NCBI GenBank assembly: GCA_036169595.1
Contig: CM069766.1
Span: 567,001 to 631,000, forward strand
Reading direction: 5' to 3'
Source of the DNA: Dictyostelium firmibasis
Lineage: Eukaryota; Evosea; Eumycetozoa; Dictyosteliales; Dictyosteliaceae
Length of the DNA stretch: 64,000 bases
This document shows positions 17,967-39,840 of the stretch, piece by piece (the first letter of the stretch is position 1; every line of letters begins with the position of its first letter). The notes beneath the pieces were generated by a model. It did no database searches and was not told where the DNA came from. It was given only the letters and a program-made list of their open reading frames with translations. The position numbers and the translations under genes were made by a program.

Positions 17967-20900
17967 TTAATGTTTAATTAAAGATTTTAGATAGTGAGCA
18001 TTTTGAGCACCAGTTTCGTCAATTAACCAATTTAATAAACTATTTTCATTTTGAATGAGGACAGATGGTTTATTGAATTCAACTATTGAACCAGAGTCTA
18101 AAACCATAATTCTATCACTCTCCACGATGGTGTTAAGTCTATGGGCGATGGTTAAAATAATTGCATCTGAAAACTTTTCACGAATAATCTTTTGAATCAA
18201 CTCATCACTTAGAGAGTCCACACTAGCTGTTGCTTCATCACAAACTAAAATCTTTGGTTTCTTTAATAATGCACGGCCAAGTCCAATGAGTTGTTTTTGA
18301 CCTTGTGACCAATTATCATTGACTTTTAGATCCAAACCCTCGTCACCAACAGATACCTTTTTAACATGTTCATATAATTGAATCTCCCTTAGGACATCCC
18401 ATAACTCTGTATCTGTATGTTCTGATAAACTATCTAAATTACTTCTGAGAGTACCAGTGAACATGACTGGTTCTTGAGGGATGATTGCCAATTGGCTACG
18501 TAAATCTTTTAAGCCAATGGTAGAGATATCTATACCATCGATGATAATTCTACCACTTGATAACTCTACGATACGGAATAATGCCAATAACAAACTACTC
18601 TTGCCACTACCTGTTCTACCACAAATTCCAATCTTTTCTCCAGATTTAATTTCAAATGAAATACCTTTTAATACGGATGGTAAACCTTCACGATAACTCA
18701 TTACTACATTTTCGAATACGATCGGTGTATTTGAACTTGTGAGTGATGGCCAACCCATTGGTGGTCTATTGGATTCAACGATTTGATTTGGTTCCTGTGG
18801 TACATTCTCTGTATAATAACTAATTCTTTCAATGGAGTTCATTTTAGTTTCCAACTCTGCCAATTGTTGGGTTGCCTTATTTAAATTGGTGGTGAGACTG
18901 AGTGTATAACTAATTGACAAACCTACACTTGCAATTGCAATATTAGAACGATCTACTGTAATAAAAATACAACTTAAAAGGGTGATTAAATTACCAAGTA
19001 CACTTAAACGTAAACCCAACCATTGATTCATCGCTTGTAATGTTAAATAACACTTGTTATTGTCATCCAATAATGATTGGTTCTTTATAACATTTTCACC
19101 CATCTTTCTAAATGCTCTCAATGTGATAACACCATTCAATGTCTCGGCAAAGTGTGAGAAAATCGGTGAACGGGTGATCGATTCGATTCTTTGAATTTGA
19201 ATTGAAGTTCTTCTATAAAAATATTGAATGAAATAGAATAAAATTATAATTGGTGCCATTGGAAGTAAAAGCCAAGGTGTTGCAATTGAGATAATCACCA
19301 AAATCGCTATACAATTAGTTGAAAAATTCAAGAACTGATTTAAAGAATTTGTCAATAACATATCAACAATATCAGTATCTCTTGTGAATCTATTTAAAAT
19401 ACGACCTAATGGCACGGTATCAAAGAACCACATTGGTGCTCTAAGAATCGATCTAAATAATCTTTTGTGAATCTCTGTAGTTGCTCTGATTGAATATTCA
19501 AAAAATGTAATTGTACGACCAATAATTAATAAAACTGTAAGTGCACCAATTGCTATAAAAACACCAAGAAATTCTCCTGCATTTTCAATATTACCCTCTT
19601 CGTTGATACTTAAACTACTTAAACTATCAATAATTAAACTACCACTACTACTACCACTACCACTACCAGAGGAAGTATGTTTTGATGACCAATTACTTAA
19701 CCACCAATTTGTAAAGGTTGATGTTGAAGTATCAACACAATAACCAAGGAGTGCAACTAAAAATAAGAAACCACCACCAGCTGTTACATAATACATATAG
19801 TGTTTAAATGATACGGAACCTTCTTCTCTTTCTTCAATTGTTGTTAATTTACCATCGTAAAGATCATTGTTCTCCTTTGTTTTTATGACTTCATCATCTA
19901 CGATTTCGTCACTATCCTTATCGCTATCGCCGAGGTGGGCGTATTGTTTTAAAAGTTCAGAGAATAAACTAGAATTATCATAACCACTATTGAGAGTGGT
20001 AATGATGTTTTCAAAGGTATCATAATGCTCAACTTCGCCACCAGTTTTTAAAATTAAAGTTTGTGTAGAGTGAGGACAATAGTTTAGTTGATTCGTTGCC
20101 AACACCACTATTTTATCCTTTAAAATACTTTTGATGCAATTATAGAAAAGATGCTTACCAACATGAGCATCAACTGCCGATAAAATATCGTCCAAAATGT
20201 AGATATCTGCATCAGAGTAAACTGCACGAGCAATGGCAACACGTTGTTTTTGACCACCTGATAAATTGATACCACGTTCACCAATCTCTATAAGGTCACC
20301 TTGAGGAAACAAAGCAAGATCAGGTAAAAGCGCACAGCAATTCAATACCATATCATATCTCTCTTTGTTATACTCTTTACCGAATAGAATGTTATCTTTT
20401 AATGATGCATTCATAATCCATGCACTTTGTGAAACGTATGCAATACTACCAACTACTCTTAGGGAACCTTTATTTTCCAATTCCATTTCACCTAATAATG
20501 CTTGACAAAATGATGATTTACCACTACCAACTGGTCCAATAACCATTAATAATGACCCTTTATCTTTAACTTGACAACTGACATTTTTTAATGAAAATGA
20601 TGCTTGAATTTCTTTCTTATCCTCATTACGTTCACTAGCACCTCCACCACGGCCACTATCATTACTTGATGTAGTTGTTCTTGTTGTTGATGGATTTGCT
20701 TGAGGTTTAATGGCCCATGTAAAAGTTGTATTATCCATATAGATACCGAGATCAGTTTGTTGTTGTTTTTGTTGATCACTAACATTAACATTGATTTCAT
20801 TATTACTATCATCACCTTGATTGATTTCATCCATATTTAAGAAATTGACGACACGTTCAATCGAAACCTTAAATTGAATGTAAATATTATAACCATAGGG

Positions 20901-22010
20901 TAAGAAAGTGAATGGAACACGAATAATATTTAAATATGCAACTGCTGCAAAGATTTTATCTGCTGGCAATTTACTATTAACTAAATAATAAACTGTAAAC
21001 ATAAATATAGAAATAATCGTCGGTATTGATTGAACAACAACAATTAAACTATATCTGAATCTAATAAATTGTGTTAAAAATTTAATCTCTTCACCACGTT
21101 TTGCTATTATAAAAAACAAAATAAAAAAAAGAAATATAAATTATGATATTAATTAAATGAATTTGTTTGGTTTAATTTATATGTATATTATAAATTTTTT
21201 TAAAAACTTACACATCATTTTTTGAGCAAAATAATCCTCCCATGCATATAATTTTATAGTTTTAATTGCTTGAAACATTTCATTGACAACTTTAATACGT
21301 TGATCAGTGAAACCAACTAATTTTCTTCTGTAGATTGATAATTGTGAACCTCTATTCAAACTGTATGGTAATGAAATAGCCATGACCAACAATGCTATAA
21401 ATGATGGCCATCCAACACAATCATATAATAATACCATTGAAACTATGATCATTGGTACAGCAAATAGTAATGTATTAATCATTTGGAATAACTCTAATAA
21501 TCTTTGTGCATCATTACTCATTAAATTTACAATTTCACCATTACTTTTTTTAGCTCTACTTGAGTTTGTTAATTTTAATGATTTCTTATAAACATATAAT
21601 ACTATTAATGATTTTAACTAAATTATTATTGTTATTATTATTATTTAGGTTAGTATATCAATTGAAAAATGTTTAGATTGTATTATCAAAGGATAGATAA
21701 AAGTGATATAGATGATAATTATGACATACTCTATTACCAGTTCTTGCAGTTATCATATTAGATTGGTAAAGGAATATAGATCCAAACATCGAATTTGCAA
21801 ATAGAATTAATGCATAGTAATAACCCCAATTAGGATCTACTGATCCTGGATTCTCTCTGTATTTAATAACGAATGAAACGATTTTCTTTAAAAATATTGG
21901 ACCAATGAATTGAGTTATTACATTTAATCCAAAATAAACCCAACTTAATGCAAAATATTTTCCAAATGATTTGAATGCTGCTTTCATAAAATTGGGCCTA
22001 GTGGTTATTG

Positions 22011-22061
<51 letters not shown>

Positions 22062-22740
22062 ATTAATTAAAATAAAATAAAAAAAATAAAAAAATTATTA
22101 TTTTTTGATGTTAATTATTTGAATATTTTGGGGTAATAAAAAAAAAAATGATAAAAATAGAAATTAATTACCTTTTATTATTTTTTAATTCATATTGCCA
22201 ATTTACATCCATTATACCAAATAGGTAACTAGATCTATCATAATTTGCCAATTCCCAAATTTCATCTAATTGTAAAACATTTTTGAAACAATATAAAACG
22301 AATTTATCTGCCCATAAATATGTCATACTAGAGAAGAAATTAGCGTTCTCTTCCAATGATTTCAACCCACCAAATCCTTTTTTAGGAATTGGTAAATCTT
22401 TAAACTCATCATCATAACCATATGTAAACGGTGACGATGATGATGGTGATTCTGTTTCTTTATTCTCTATTCTATTAATGTCATCATCACTATCATCGTT
22501 TGTATCCTCTTTCTCATTTAATTTTACATATTTTTTATTATTCTTTTTACTGTTATTATTATTAGTATTATTATTACTATCACTATTTAATTTTATTTCT
22601 TCTAATTCAATGAAACTATCTCCTTCACCATCATTATTATTATTACTATTATTATTATTATTATTACTATTATTATTAATATTACTATCGTGTTTTTCAA
22701 TACTGTCTATTACATCATTTTCTAAAATGTTATATTTCAT
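17967..22740 (-). CDS. ABC transporter, ABCC (MRP) subfamily
   Basis: Four exons, 22740-22172, 21997-21730, 21617-21212 and 21103-17967, encode about 1459 residues, typical of a short MRP without TMD0. The order is an Asn/Asp-rich cytosolic N-terminus, TMD1 (RPNFMKAAFKSFGKYF opens it), NBD1, an acidic linker, TMD2 and NBD2. NBD1 has Walker A GPVGSGKSS (about 603), signature LSGGQKQR (about 695) and Walker B with DD where other ABCs have DE, the normal ABCC asymmetry that makes site 1 catalytically weak. NBD2 has GRTGSGKSSLL (about 1242), the variant signature WSQGQKQ (about 1343) and CDEATASVD (about 1369). ABCC proteins export glutathione conjugates and other organic anions across plasma or vacuolar membranes. 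D. discoideum has many abcC genes and I cannot give the number. Confidence 0.93.
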
Positions 22741-23251
22741 TGTGTTTTTTTATTTAAATTTTTTTTTTTTTTTGTGTTTACATTGACACCCATACAAATT
22801 TTTTTTTTTTTTTTTTTTTTTCAATCACAATGATTTTTTATGTGTGTCAATTGAATGATTTGACATGTGTCACGAAAATGAAGCAAAATAAAATATTTAA
22901 AAAAAAAAGATTTTTTTAATTTTTTAAAAATTTTATTTTTGCTTTTTTTTTTTTTTTATTTTTTTTTTTTTATTCTTTTGAAAATTCCAAAATATGACAT
23001 GTTACCAAATGTGATGGGGGTTACACAAAAAAAAAAAATTTCTTTTTTATAAAGTAAATATATATATATTTAATAAAAATTAAATTTAAAATAATAAAAA
23101 TAAAATAGGAAACTTTAAAAAATAAAAAAAATAAAAAAAATCTGATTATTTCATAATTTTTTTCAAAAGACTTTTTCATTTAAATAATAACTTTTTATTA
23201 CATGCATCAATACAAATATCGCCTAAACCTCTGTAGATATAATTTTTTTTC

Positions 23252-23300
<49 letters not shown>

Positions 23301-23873
23301 AAACAAGGTATGTGCGAAATAAAAAAAAAATCATTTTAGATCAGATTATTTTTTATTTTATTTTTTTATACGTGTGATAAAATTGGGACGTAAAAAAAAA
23401 AAAAATTTCAAAAACATAAAGAGATCTCTTCATTTTTTTTAATCGAAAATTTTTATTTTTATTTTTTTTTAATTTTTTTTTTTATGGTTGGAATTTCAGA
23501 GATTAATTTTTTTTTTTTTTTTTTAATTTTTTTTTTCGACCTCAATTCAAAATTTTATTTTTTTTTTATTTTTTTATTTTTTTTTTTTTTTTTTTACTAA
23601 AACTGGGTATATATAAGAAAAAATAGACTTACTTACTTTTAAAAAAGAAATTCTAAAAATACTTTCAAATTAGAAGCATAATCGAAATTCTCTAAAATTA
23701 TCAAATGATGAATTTTTTTCTCAATCAAGTTTAACAAAAACAATACTAAAACAAATTTCATTCAAACAAAAAACAATCATGGCAAGTTTGTTCCTCTTTA
23801 ATTTTTATTTAATTAAAATAATATTTAAACACAACTTCCTTTTTATAATTAAATTATAATTTGACTAAAAAAC

Positions 23874-23904
<31 letters not shown>

Positions 23905-24266
23905 GAAAATCAAAAAAGGGAATGGATTGTTTTGTTAACTCTTTGCCGACCAACTATTGACAACCATAAGAATTGTAAGTGTTAAAATTTTTTCATTTTT
24001 TTTATTTTTTGTTCTACTCGAAAAATTCCGGCTCAAAAAATATCATGGCCATGTTTTTTCCAATTTTTTTTTCTCACTATCCAACAAAAATCTTTTTTTT
24101 AAAACAACATCAATTTGATTTCCCACCATTAATAGCACTTATAATTTACTTTAAAATAATTTGTTAAAATTTTTTTTTATAAAAAAAAATTTATGCTTAA
24201 TATTTTTTTCTTTATTTTTTTTTTAAAATTTTTTTTTTTTTATTTTTCAACGAATAAAAATAAATA
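22741..24266. promoter_or_regulatory. Divergent intergenic region with a TATA-like element
   Basis: About 1.5 kb separates the ABC transporter (minus) from the first ComC-like gene (plus). Most is T-tract, including an almost pure run of about 45 T at 23257-23298. A clear TATATATAA lies at 23608-23616, followed by less biased sequence and an ATG in AATC context near 23779 that opens only a handful of codons. It may be the core promoter of a 5' leader for the ComC-like gene, or of a short non-coding transcript. No other gene is seen. Confidence 0.4.
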
Positions 24267-28581
<4,315 letters not shown>

Positions 28582-28985
28582 AATTCGCAATTAACAATTA
28601 ACAATTATTTGGTTGTTGTCTCAAAATAGGAACAAAAAAAAAAAATATAAAAAAAAAAAGTGTAAAAATCTTTGCAAAGGAAACATCATCAACTGAAAAA
28701 AAAAAAATTCGCCAGCAGAAAAAATAAAAAAAATAAAAAAAAATAAAAAAAAATAAAAAAAATAAAAACCTTTCAGTTGGCATTTAATGATTTTTTTTTT
28801 TCATACTATCTAAAAAAAATCTTATGAAAAAAAATAGCTTAGATTCTTTCCCACCTTAAAAATTTTTTTTGTGCGGACCTTTGGTAAATTCCCGAGGTAT
28901 TGGATTTTAGTAAGTTTTTTAATTTTTGTAATATTTTTTGAAGCCATCAAAAAAAATTTAAAAAAAAAAAAAAAAATAAAACAAA

Positions 28986-29023
<38 letters not shown>

Positions 29024-29101
29024 CAAAATAAACATATATATAACAATAAAAAGTTTTTTTTATTTTTTTTTATTTTAAATTATTATAAAAAAAAAAAAAA
29101 A
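28582..29101. promoter_or_regulatory. Spacer/promoter between the two ComC-like genes
   Basis: 520 bp of A/T tracts with a short less biased island near 28868-28915. The homopolymeric Lys frame that runs through 28960-29040 into the next gene is not part of the protein. Confidence 0.5.
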
Positions 29102-35071
<5,970 letters not shown>

Positions 35072-35224
35072 AAAAAAAAAATAATACTAAACCGATAGTA
35101 ATATTATAACCAACTATAATAGTTTATAAAAATAGTTAAATAAATTTATGAAATATTCACTTCACAATAGTTTTATTTAATAATTGCAGTAAAAAAAAAA
35201 ATACAAAAAAAAAAAAAAAAACTA

Positions 35225-35570
35225 CTAATTTTCTTGATGATAATTAATATAATTTAAACAATTTAAAACTGTTTTAATTTTAGTCATATCTTCAACTGGT
35301 ACTTTTATATCAAATTCTTTCTCTATTTTTGCATACAATTCGAAAAGTTTTCCAAAAGGTCTTGTTTCTGCAGTATTTGTAATCAATGTAGAAAGTTCTA
35401 TTTTCTCTTTTTTTATACCTAAATATTTTGCTATAATCTTTTTTAATTTTTCTTCGTTTTGACTTTTATCCTTTTTTTTATTTAAATGAAAATTTTATTA
35501 ATAATTACACAATATTTTAAATAATAATAAATATAATATTAATTTTAAACCATATTACAATTTCGCTCAT
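35225..35570 (-). CDS. Small acyl-carrier-protein-like protein lacking the carrier serine
   Basis: Two exons, 35570-35559 (ATG plus three codons) and 35470-35225, joined at phase 0 over an intron with donor GTAATA and acceptor AAAAAG, encode 85 residues. The body reads like an ACP four-helix bundle: LKKIIAKYLGIKKEKIELST (helix 1 and loop), LFELYAKIEKEFDIKVPVED (helix 2), then MTKIKTVLNCLNYI (helices 3-4). Aligned backwards from the conserved EKEF, the phosphopantetheine-bearing Asp-Ser-Leu falls on Pro-Phe-Gly, so it should not carry an acyl chain. It may be a structural partner or a diverged regulator. It is A+T-rich but with clean codon structure. Similarity was judged by eye only. The length fits ACP (about 80 residues). 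Confidence 0.7.
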
Positions 35571-35695
35571 AATTTTTATGTATATATTTTTATAAAAAAA
35601 AAAAAATAATGAAAAAAAAAAAATATGTGTGATTTTAGGATCAATATTTTTATTTCTTTGTGGGTGAAAATAAATTAATTTTTTTTTTTTAAATT

Positions 35696-35830
35696 TTAAT
35701 TTAGAGATTCTTCAACAAAATCATCATTTTGTGGTGGCGATTGAGTTGAAGTTTGAATTGGTGAGTCAATTTGTTGTGGTTGTTGTGGTGAAGTTGGGTC
35801 TTGCTGTGGTTGTTGTGGTGAAGTTGAGTC

Positions 35831-35870
<40 letters not shown>

Positions 35871-38216
35871 GGTTGTGGTTGTTGTGGAGATGGCTTAGTG
35901 GAAGTCATCGATTTTGGAGAAGTCATAGTATTTGAAATAGCAGCTTCATTTCTTTTTCTAGTTACAGCTTTATTGATAGCATCTTTCATTTTTCTAAGGT
36001 TATTATTAATGATTTGTGATTGAATATCAGAAGCTAATTGAGTTACTCTTTGTTGAACGGTTGTCGTAGTATCAACTAAACGAAGACGTTCTTTAATCAT
36101 TTGCATTGATGGTGAGTTTTCTGGTTGTTTTAAGAAATCTGCAATATCTAAAACCAACATTGGCATGTGTTGTATTGATTGATTACGTTTGAAACCAATT
36201 GAAAAGTACTCTAAACCTACAGTAGTTGTTAAATTCTCATCCCAATATAAAGTTTTAATGGTTTTATTAACTTGAATTACACGACCCAATGTAATTGCCA
36301 AATCATCACCTGCATGATGACCAGAGATATCGATCTCTGTGATTGTATCATTCTTTAGGAGAGCATGAGCCAATGGTATAATGTCACCCTTCAAACGACC
36401 ATTGTTTTGACCTGCAAAATGAAGCGTTTCCAAAGGACAAAGACTGAAAGATGATGGTGAAATCAATTTAACCAATGATTTAACTGCGTTACCTAATGAG
36501 CCACTACCAACACCACCACTAGAATCGCCACTTCCACTGCCTGCACCAGTAAGTTTTGAAGTTACCTTTGAAATCGAGAGTTTATTAATCAAATCAGTAT
36601 TAATTGTGAAATTACGATTTATATAGAGATGTTTCAATTTTGGTAATGTAGTATGACAAAGAATATCGACCAATGTTACGATACCCTCCTCTTCCAACTC
36701 GTTATCGGATAGATTCAAACGAATTAAATTTATAGCCGATGAGAGAATTGTATATATTGAATTTGGTGATGGACAAGTTGAAGACAAATCAATATCGGCA
36801 AGATTTGGACAAATGATTGAGAGGAATAAAGAGAGATCGTTGGCATTTTGTTCGAGTTGTTGTTTATTTGATGTGTTGAAATTCAATCTGTTCCCAGATA
36901 GATCCAACTTTGAAATGATTCTAGTTTCCTTTGATTTCACTATTATTGGTGGTGGTTTAATTGAGGACCAAGTTGGTTGACAATTTGACATTTCAAATTG
37001 ACGTAATGCAGTTGCCTCCGATAGGAATAAAACCATATCAGAGGCAGCCTCTTCCATTCGATTTCCAGAGACAGAGAGGAATTTCAAATTCTTTGAAATC
37101 CATTTATTCTGTCTAAATGATCTAAAAAGATTGGATAGACCTTGTTTACCAATATTACATTTCGATAGATTGATGGAATGAATTTCATGAGAGATAGTCG
37201 ATAACCAATCTTTGCAAAGGAATTGTACACCACGATCCTCTATGGAGTTATTTGATAAATCTACTTGAGTCAAATAGTTATTGAATGCCAATGACATCCA
37301 TGTCTCTGGTGTTATCCATGATTCTCTTGCGTTGATATTTGAGAGTTGCAATCTAGAAATCCTCTTATTGGTCTCCAATACTCTATTGATAGAATGTACA
37401 CCATCATTACCAATCTTACATTGTGTAGATGGAGTTGAATTGGATACCGTTATAGATTCGAACCATTGATTATACTTTAATGCATCAATCATTGCTCTAC
37501 CTTGTTGTGGTGTTGGTGATTCTGGCCAATCACTAAGATTTAAATCTTTAATATTGTTTGATTCAAATAAATTATCAACTTCCCAACAAATATCCTCTCT
37601 AACTTGAATACCATAAAAATCTGAACAACAACGATATGTTCTTGAAAATCCACCACATGATCCAATAGAAACTGTAATACCACCATTTTTTGTATCTTGC
37701 ATACCAGGGAAATTCAATGAAAACATTTTTTTTATTGCCATTGATAACTCTTGAACCTTTTCAGAGTTATTAAAGTTTATTGTAATTTGATTATTAAATT
37801 TTAATGTTGCCTCTTGTTCAGAACCCTCTGTAATTTGATAATCTAATAAATCCAATATATGTGCTTCGAATAATGGTTTACTACTTGATGATGTGGAAAA
37901 TACATGAAATCTAAATGATGAAACTATTAATATCTTTTGTTCTTCTTGTTGTTGTTGTTTAGATGATGAAAAGAAATTTTTCTTTTTTAATTCTGTAAAT
38001 ATACCACTAAAAAAAATTTGTTTTCCTTTTAAATATTGTTCAATATTTTCTGTTATTATTATTATTATTATCATTATTTTTTTTTTTTTTTTTTTTTTTT
38101 GAAAAATATATTAATATGAAGTTCACATATGTGTATGTATACATTTATATGTATATACTTTTTTCACTTGGACCAAAACTTGAATCTGGTGGAAAAATTA
38201 AACGACTTTCATCCAT
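35696..38216 (-). CDS. CARMIL/LRRC16-like leucine-rich-repeat protein, short form
   Basis: Exon 1, 38216-38159, encodes MDESRLIFPPDSSFGPSEK. It joins at phase 1 (donor GTATAT, acceptor ACAG) to exon 2, 38049-35696, total 803 residues. Residues about 20-125 resemble the N-terminal PH-like domain of CARMIL (KQIFFSGIFTELKKK, ILIVSSFRFHVFS). LRRs of RNI type occupy about 180-620 (LTQVDLSNNSIEDRGVQFL, IHSINLSKCNIGKQGLSNL, LDLSGNRLNF, LIRLNLSDNELEEEGIVTL). A helical segment (about 655-715) and a Gln/Pro tail follow. CARMILs link actin capping protein, Arp2/3 and myosin I at the leading edge. Here the tail shows no recognisable capping-protein-interaction motif, and the length is below the roughly 1050 residues of classical amoeboid CARMIL. 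The frame upstream of exon 2 (poly-Ile from AT repeats) is intron. Confidence 0.8.
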
Positions 38217-38669
38217 TTTTAGTGTATAACAGATAATGGTTTGATAAAAAAAAAAAAAAAAAAATTAAAATATTAAAAAAAAAAAAAAAAAGAAAAATAA
38301 AAAAAATAAAAATCACAGGGTGTGGTGAAAAAAAAAAAAAAAAAATAAAAATTAAAAAAATTATTTGAAAAGATATCAAAAAAAAAAAAAAAAAAATAAA
38401 AAGAAAAAAAAAAATATATCATTTATTTCATTTTTTTATTTATTTTTATTTAAAAATTCAATTGTTTAATTTGTAAACTTATTAATAACTGATGAACTTT
38501 CTTTAAAAACATATTCAGAGATATTTTTTTTTGTGACTAATAAATTTATTTTGAAAATGTTAACCTCAAAACTAAAAAAATTTATAATAATTGATGTGTT
38601 TCGACTCTAAACTTTGTTTTTATTTAAATTTTCTTTTTTTAATTGAATCTCAAGAACGTTTATTGTTTT

Positions 38670-38695
<26 letters not shown>
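38217..38695. other. Intergenic
   Basis: A and T tracts with short unique stretches (38460-38650). No codon structure. Probably the promoter of the CARMIL-like gene. Confidence 0.5.
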
Positions 38696-38705
<10 letters not shown>

Positions 38706-39091
38706 TATCCATGTTTTTTTTTTTTTTTGTTGTTGTTTTTTTGGAAGTCGAGCTTTTTTCCGGTTGATTATGAGGTGTGTTATTTATGACCACGTTACTT
38801 CGTGGTATGACCTAAGGCTCGAACCAAGGCCTCGGGGACTGTGTGATTCAGCGCAGAACCACACAGGCTCGAACCAAGGCCTCGGAGACTGTGTGATTCA
38901 GCGCAGAACCACACAGGATCGAACCAAGGCCACGGAGACTGTGTGATTCAGCGCAGAACCACTACGTATAGCCTCTAATAATTAGGGTTTTAATTATGAC
39001 GTTACTTCGTGGTATGACCAAGACTCGAACCCAATGTTCTTGGCCACGGAGGCTTGTGATTCAGCGTGGAACCACTACGCTAAGCCCCCAG
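38696..39091 (-). repeat. tRNA-like repeat unit 1 (A-box/B-box motifs)
   Basis: Composition jumps to near 50% G+C. On the minus strand the module reads A-box-like (TTAGCGTAGTGG), then GAATCACA, then B-box-like (GGGTTCGAGTC), then a hairpin ACCACGAAGTAACGTGGT. A second sub-module has CGTAGTGGTTCTGCGCTG and GGTTCGAGCC. These look like RNA polymerase III internal promoters, but no cloverleaf closes, so this is a tRNA-like or SINE-like repeat and not a tRNA gene. A T-run/TTGTTGTTG leader and AAGTCGAGC begin the unit and recur in unit 2. Confidence 0.7.
38816..38965 (-). repeat. Three 50-bp direct repeats carrying B-box motifs
   Basis: Starts at 38816, 38866 and 38916. Each contains, on the minus strand, GAATCACACAGTC and GGTTCGA(G/T)CC. 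Only one copy exists in the neighbouring unit 2, so this is a local expansion. Confidence 0.9.
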
Positions 39092-39154
39092 TTTTTATTT
39101 TTTTTGTTATTAATATTTTCGTGGCCTTACTTTTTTTTTTTTTTTTTTTTTTTT

Positions 39155-39475
39155 TAATATTATTGGGATTAGAATTTCTAATCACCATGTTTTTTTTTTT
39201 TTTGTTGTTGTTTTTTTGGAAGTCGAGCTTTTTTTTTTTTTTCCGGTTGATTATGAGGTGTGTTATTTATGACCACGTTACTTCGTGGTATGACCTAAGG
39301 CTCGAACTAAGGCCACGGAGACTGTGTGATTCAGCGCAGAACCACTACGTATAGCCTCCAATAATGAGGGTTTAATTATGACCACGTTACTTCGTGGTAT
39401 GACCAAGACTCGATCCCAAGGTCTTGACCACGGAGGCTTGTGATTCAGCGTGGAACCACTACGCTAAGCCCCCCG
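39155..39475 (-). repeat. tRNA-like repeat unit 2
   Basis: A duplicate of unit 1: the same T-run and TTGTTGTTG leader, AAGTCGAGC, CGGTTGATTATGAGGTGTG, both tRNA-like sub-modules and the AAGCCCC end, with one copy of the 50-bp element. It differs from unit 1 at scattered bases, including one B-box (GGGATCGAGTC). Confidence 0.75.
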
Positions 39476-39522
39476 GATGGCCTTACCGAGTGTCGATCCC
39501 TTGAACCAAGGGAAGGTTTTCC

Positions 39523-39527
39523 AAAAA
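39523..39527 (-). terminator. T5 terminator of tRNA-Tyr
   Basis: Minus-strand TTTTT begins two bases after the discriminator base of the tRNA, the normal RNA polymerase III stop. Confidence 0.75.
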
Positions 39528-39528
39528 G

Positions 39529-39611
39529 TCCGGCTTGCCAGATTCGAACTAGCAACCGATTGATCACCATTATTACTACAGTCAATCGCGCTACCATTGC
39601 GCCAAAGCCGG
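39529..39611 (-). tRNA. tRNA-Tyr (GUA) with an 11-nt intron
   Basis: A full cloverleaf can be drawn on the minus strand: acceptor CCGGCTT/AAGCCGG with discriminator A; D-arm GCGC/GCGC around AATGGTA; anticodon stem ATTGA/TCAAT with loop CTGTAG...A, anticodon GTA; an 11-nt intron TAATAATGGTG after position 37; variable loop of five; T-arm GCTAG/CTGGC with loop TTCGAAT. The C1-G72 pair and A73 are eukaryotic tRNA-Tyr identity elements, and introns at 37/38 are usual for this isoacceptor. 72 nt remain without the intron. The A- and B-boxes are intact. Confidence 0.95.
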
Positions 39612-39644
39612 ATTTTGATGATATTTTGTAATGAATGGTTAACT

Positions 39645-39691
39645 AAATAATTGATTATTACCGAGGAGAAACAGCTTAAACTGTAATATCC

Positions 39692-39727
<36 letters not shown>

Positions 39728-39807
39728 AATAATTGATTATTATCCCGAGGAGAAACAGCTTAAACTGTAATATCCAATTTTAAAAAAAAAAAAAAAAAAA
39801 ATAAAAA

Positions 39808-39840
<33 letters not shown>

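Noticed and set aside
23979-24167. 62-codon plus-strand ORF
   Set aside because: Phe/Ile/Lys-rich translation of A/T tracts with no support from either flank.
28871-29101. N-terminal extension of ComC-like B from an upstream ATG
   Set aside because: The extension is poly-Lys from an A-tract. The ATG at 29102 gives a proper signal peptide matching the paralogue.
38990-39091. A second tRNA gene on the minus strand (A-box and B-box present)
   Set aside because: No acceptor stem or five-pair anticodon stem can be formed, so it was called tRNA-like repeat instead.
38764-39631. Plus-strand ORFs across the tRNA-like repeats and tRNA-Tyr
   Set aside because: They run through a tRNA gene and tRNA-like modules; no protein logic, and the units are explained as RNA polymerase III-type sequence.
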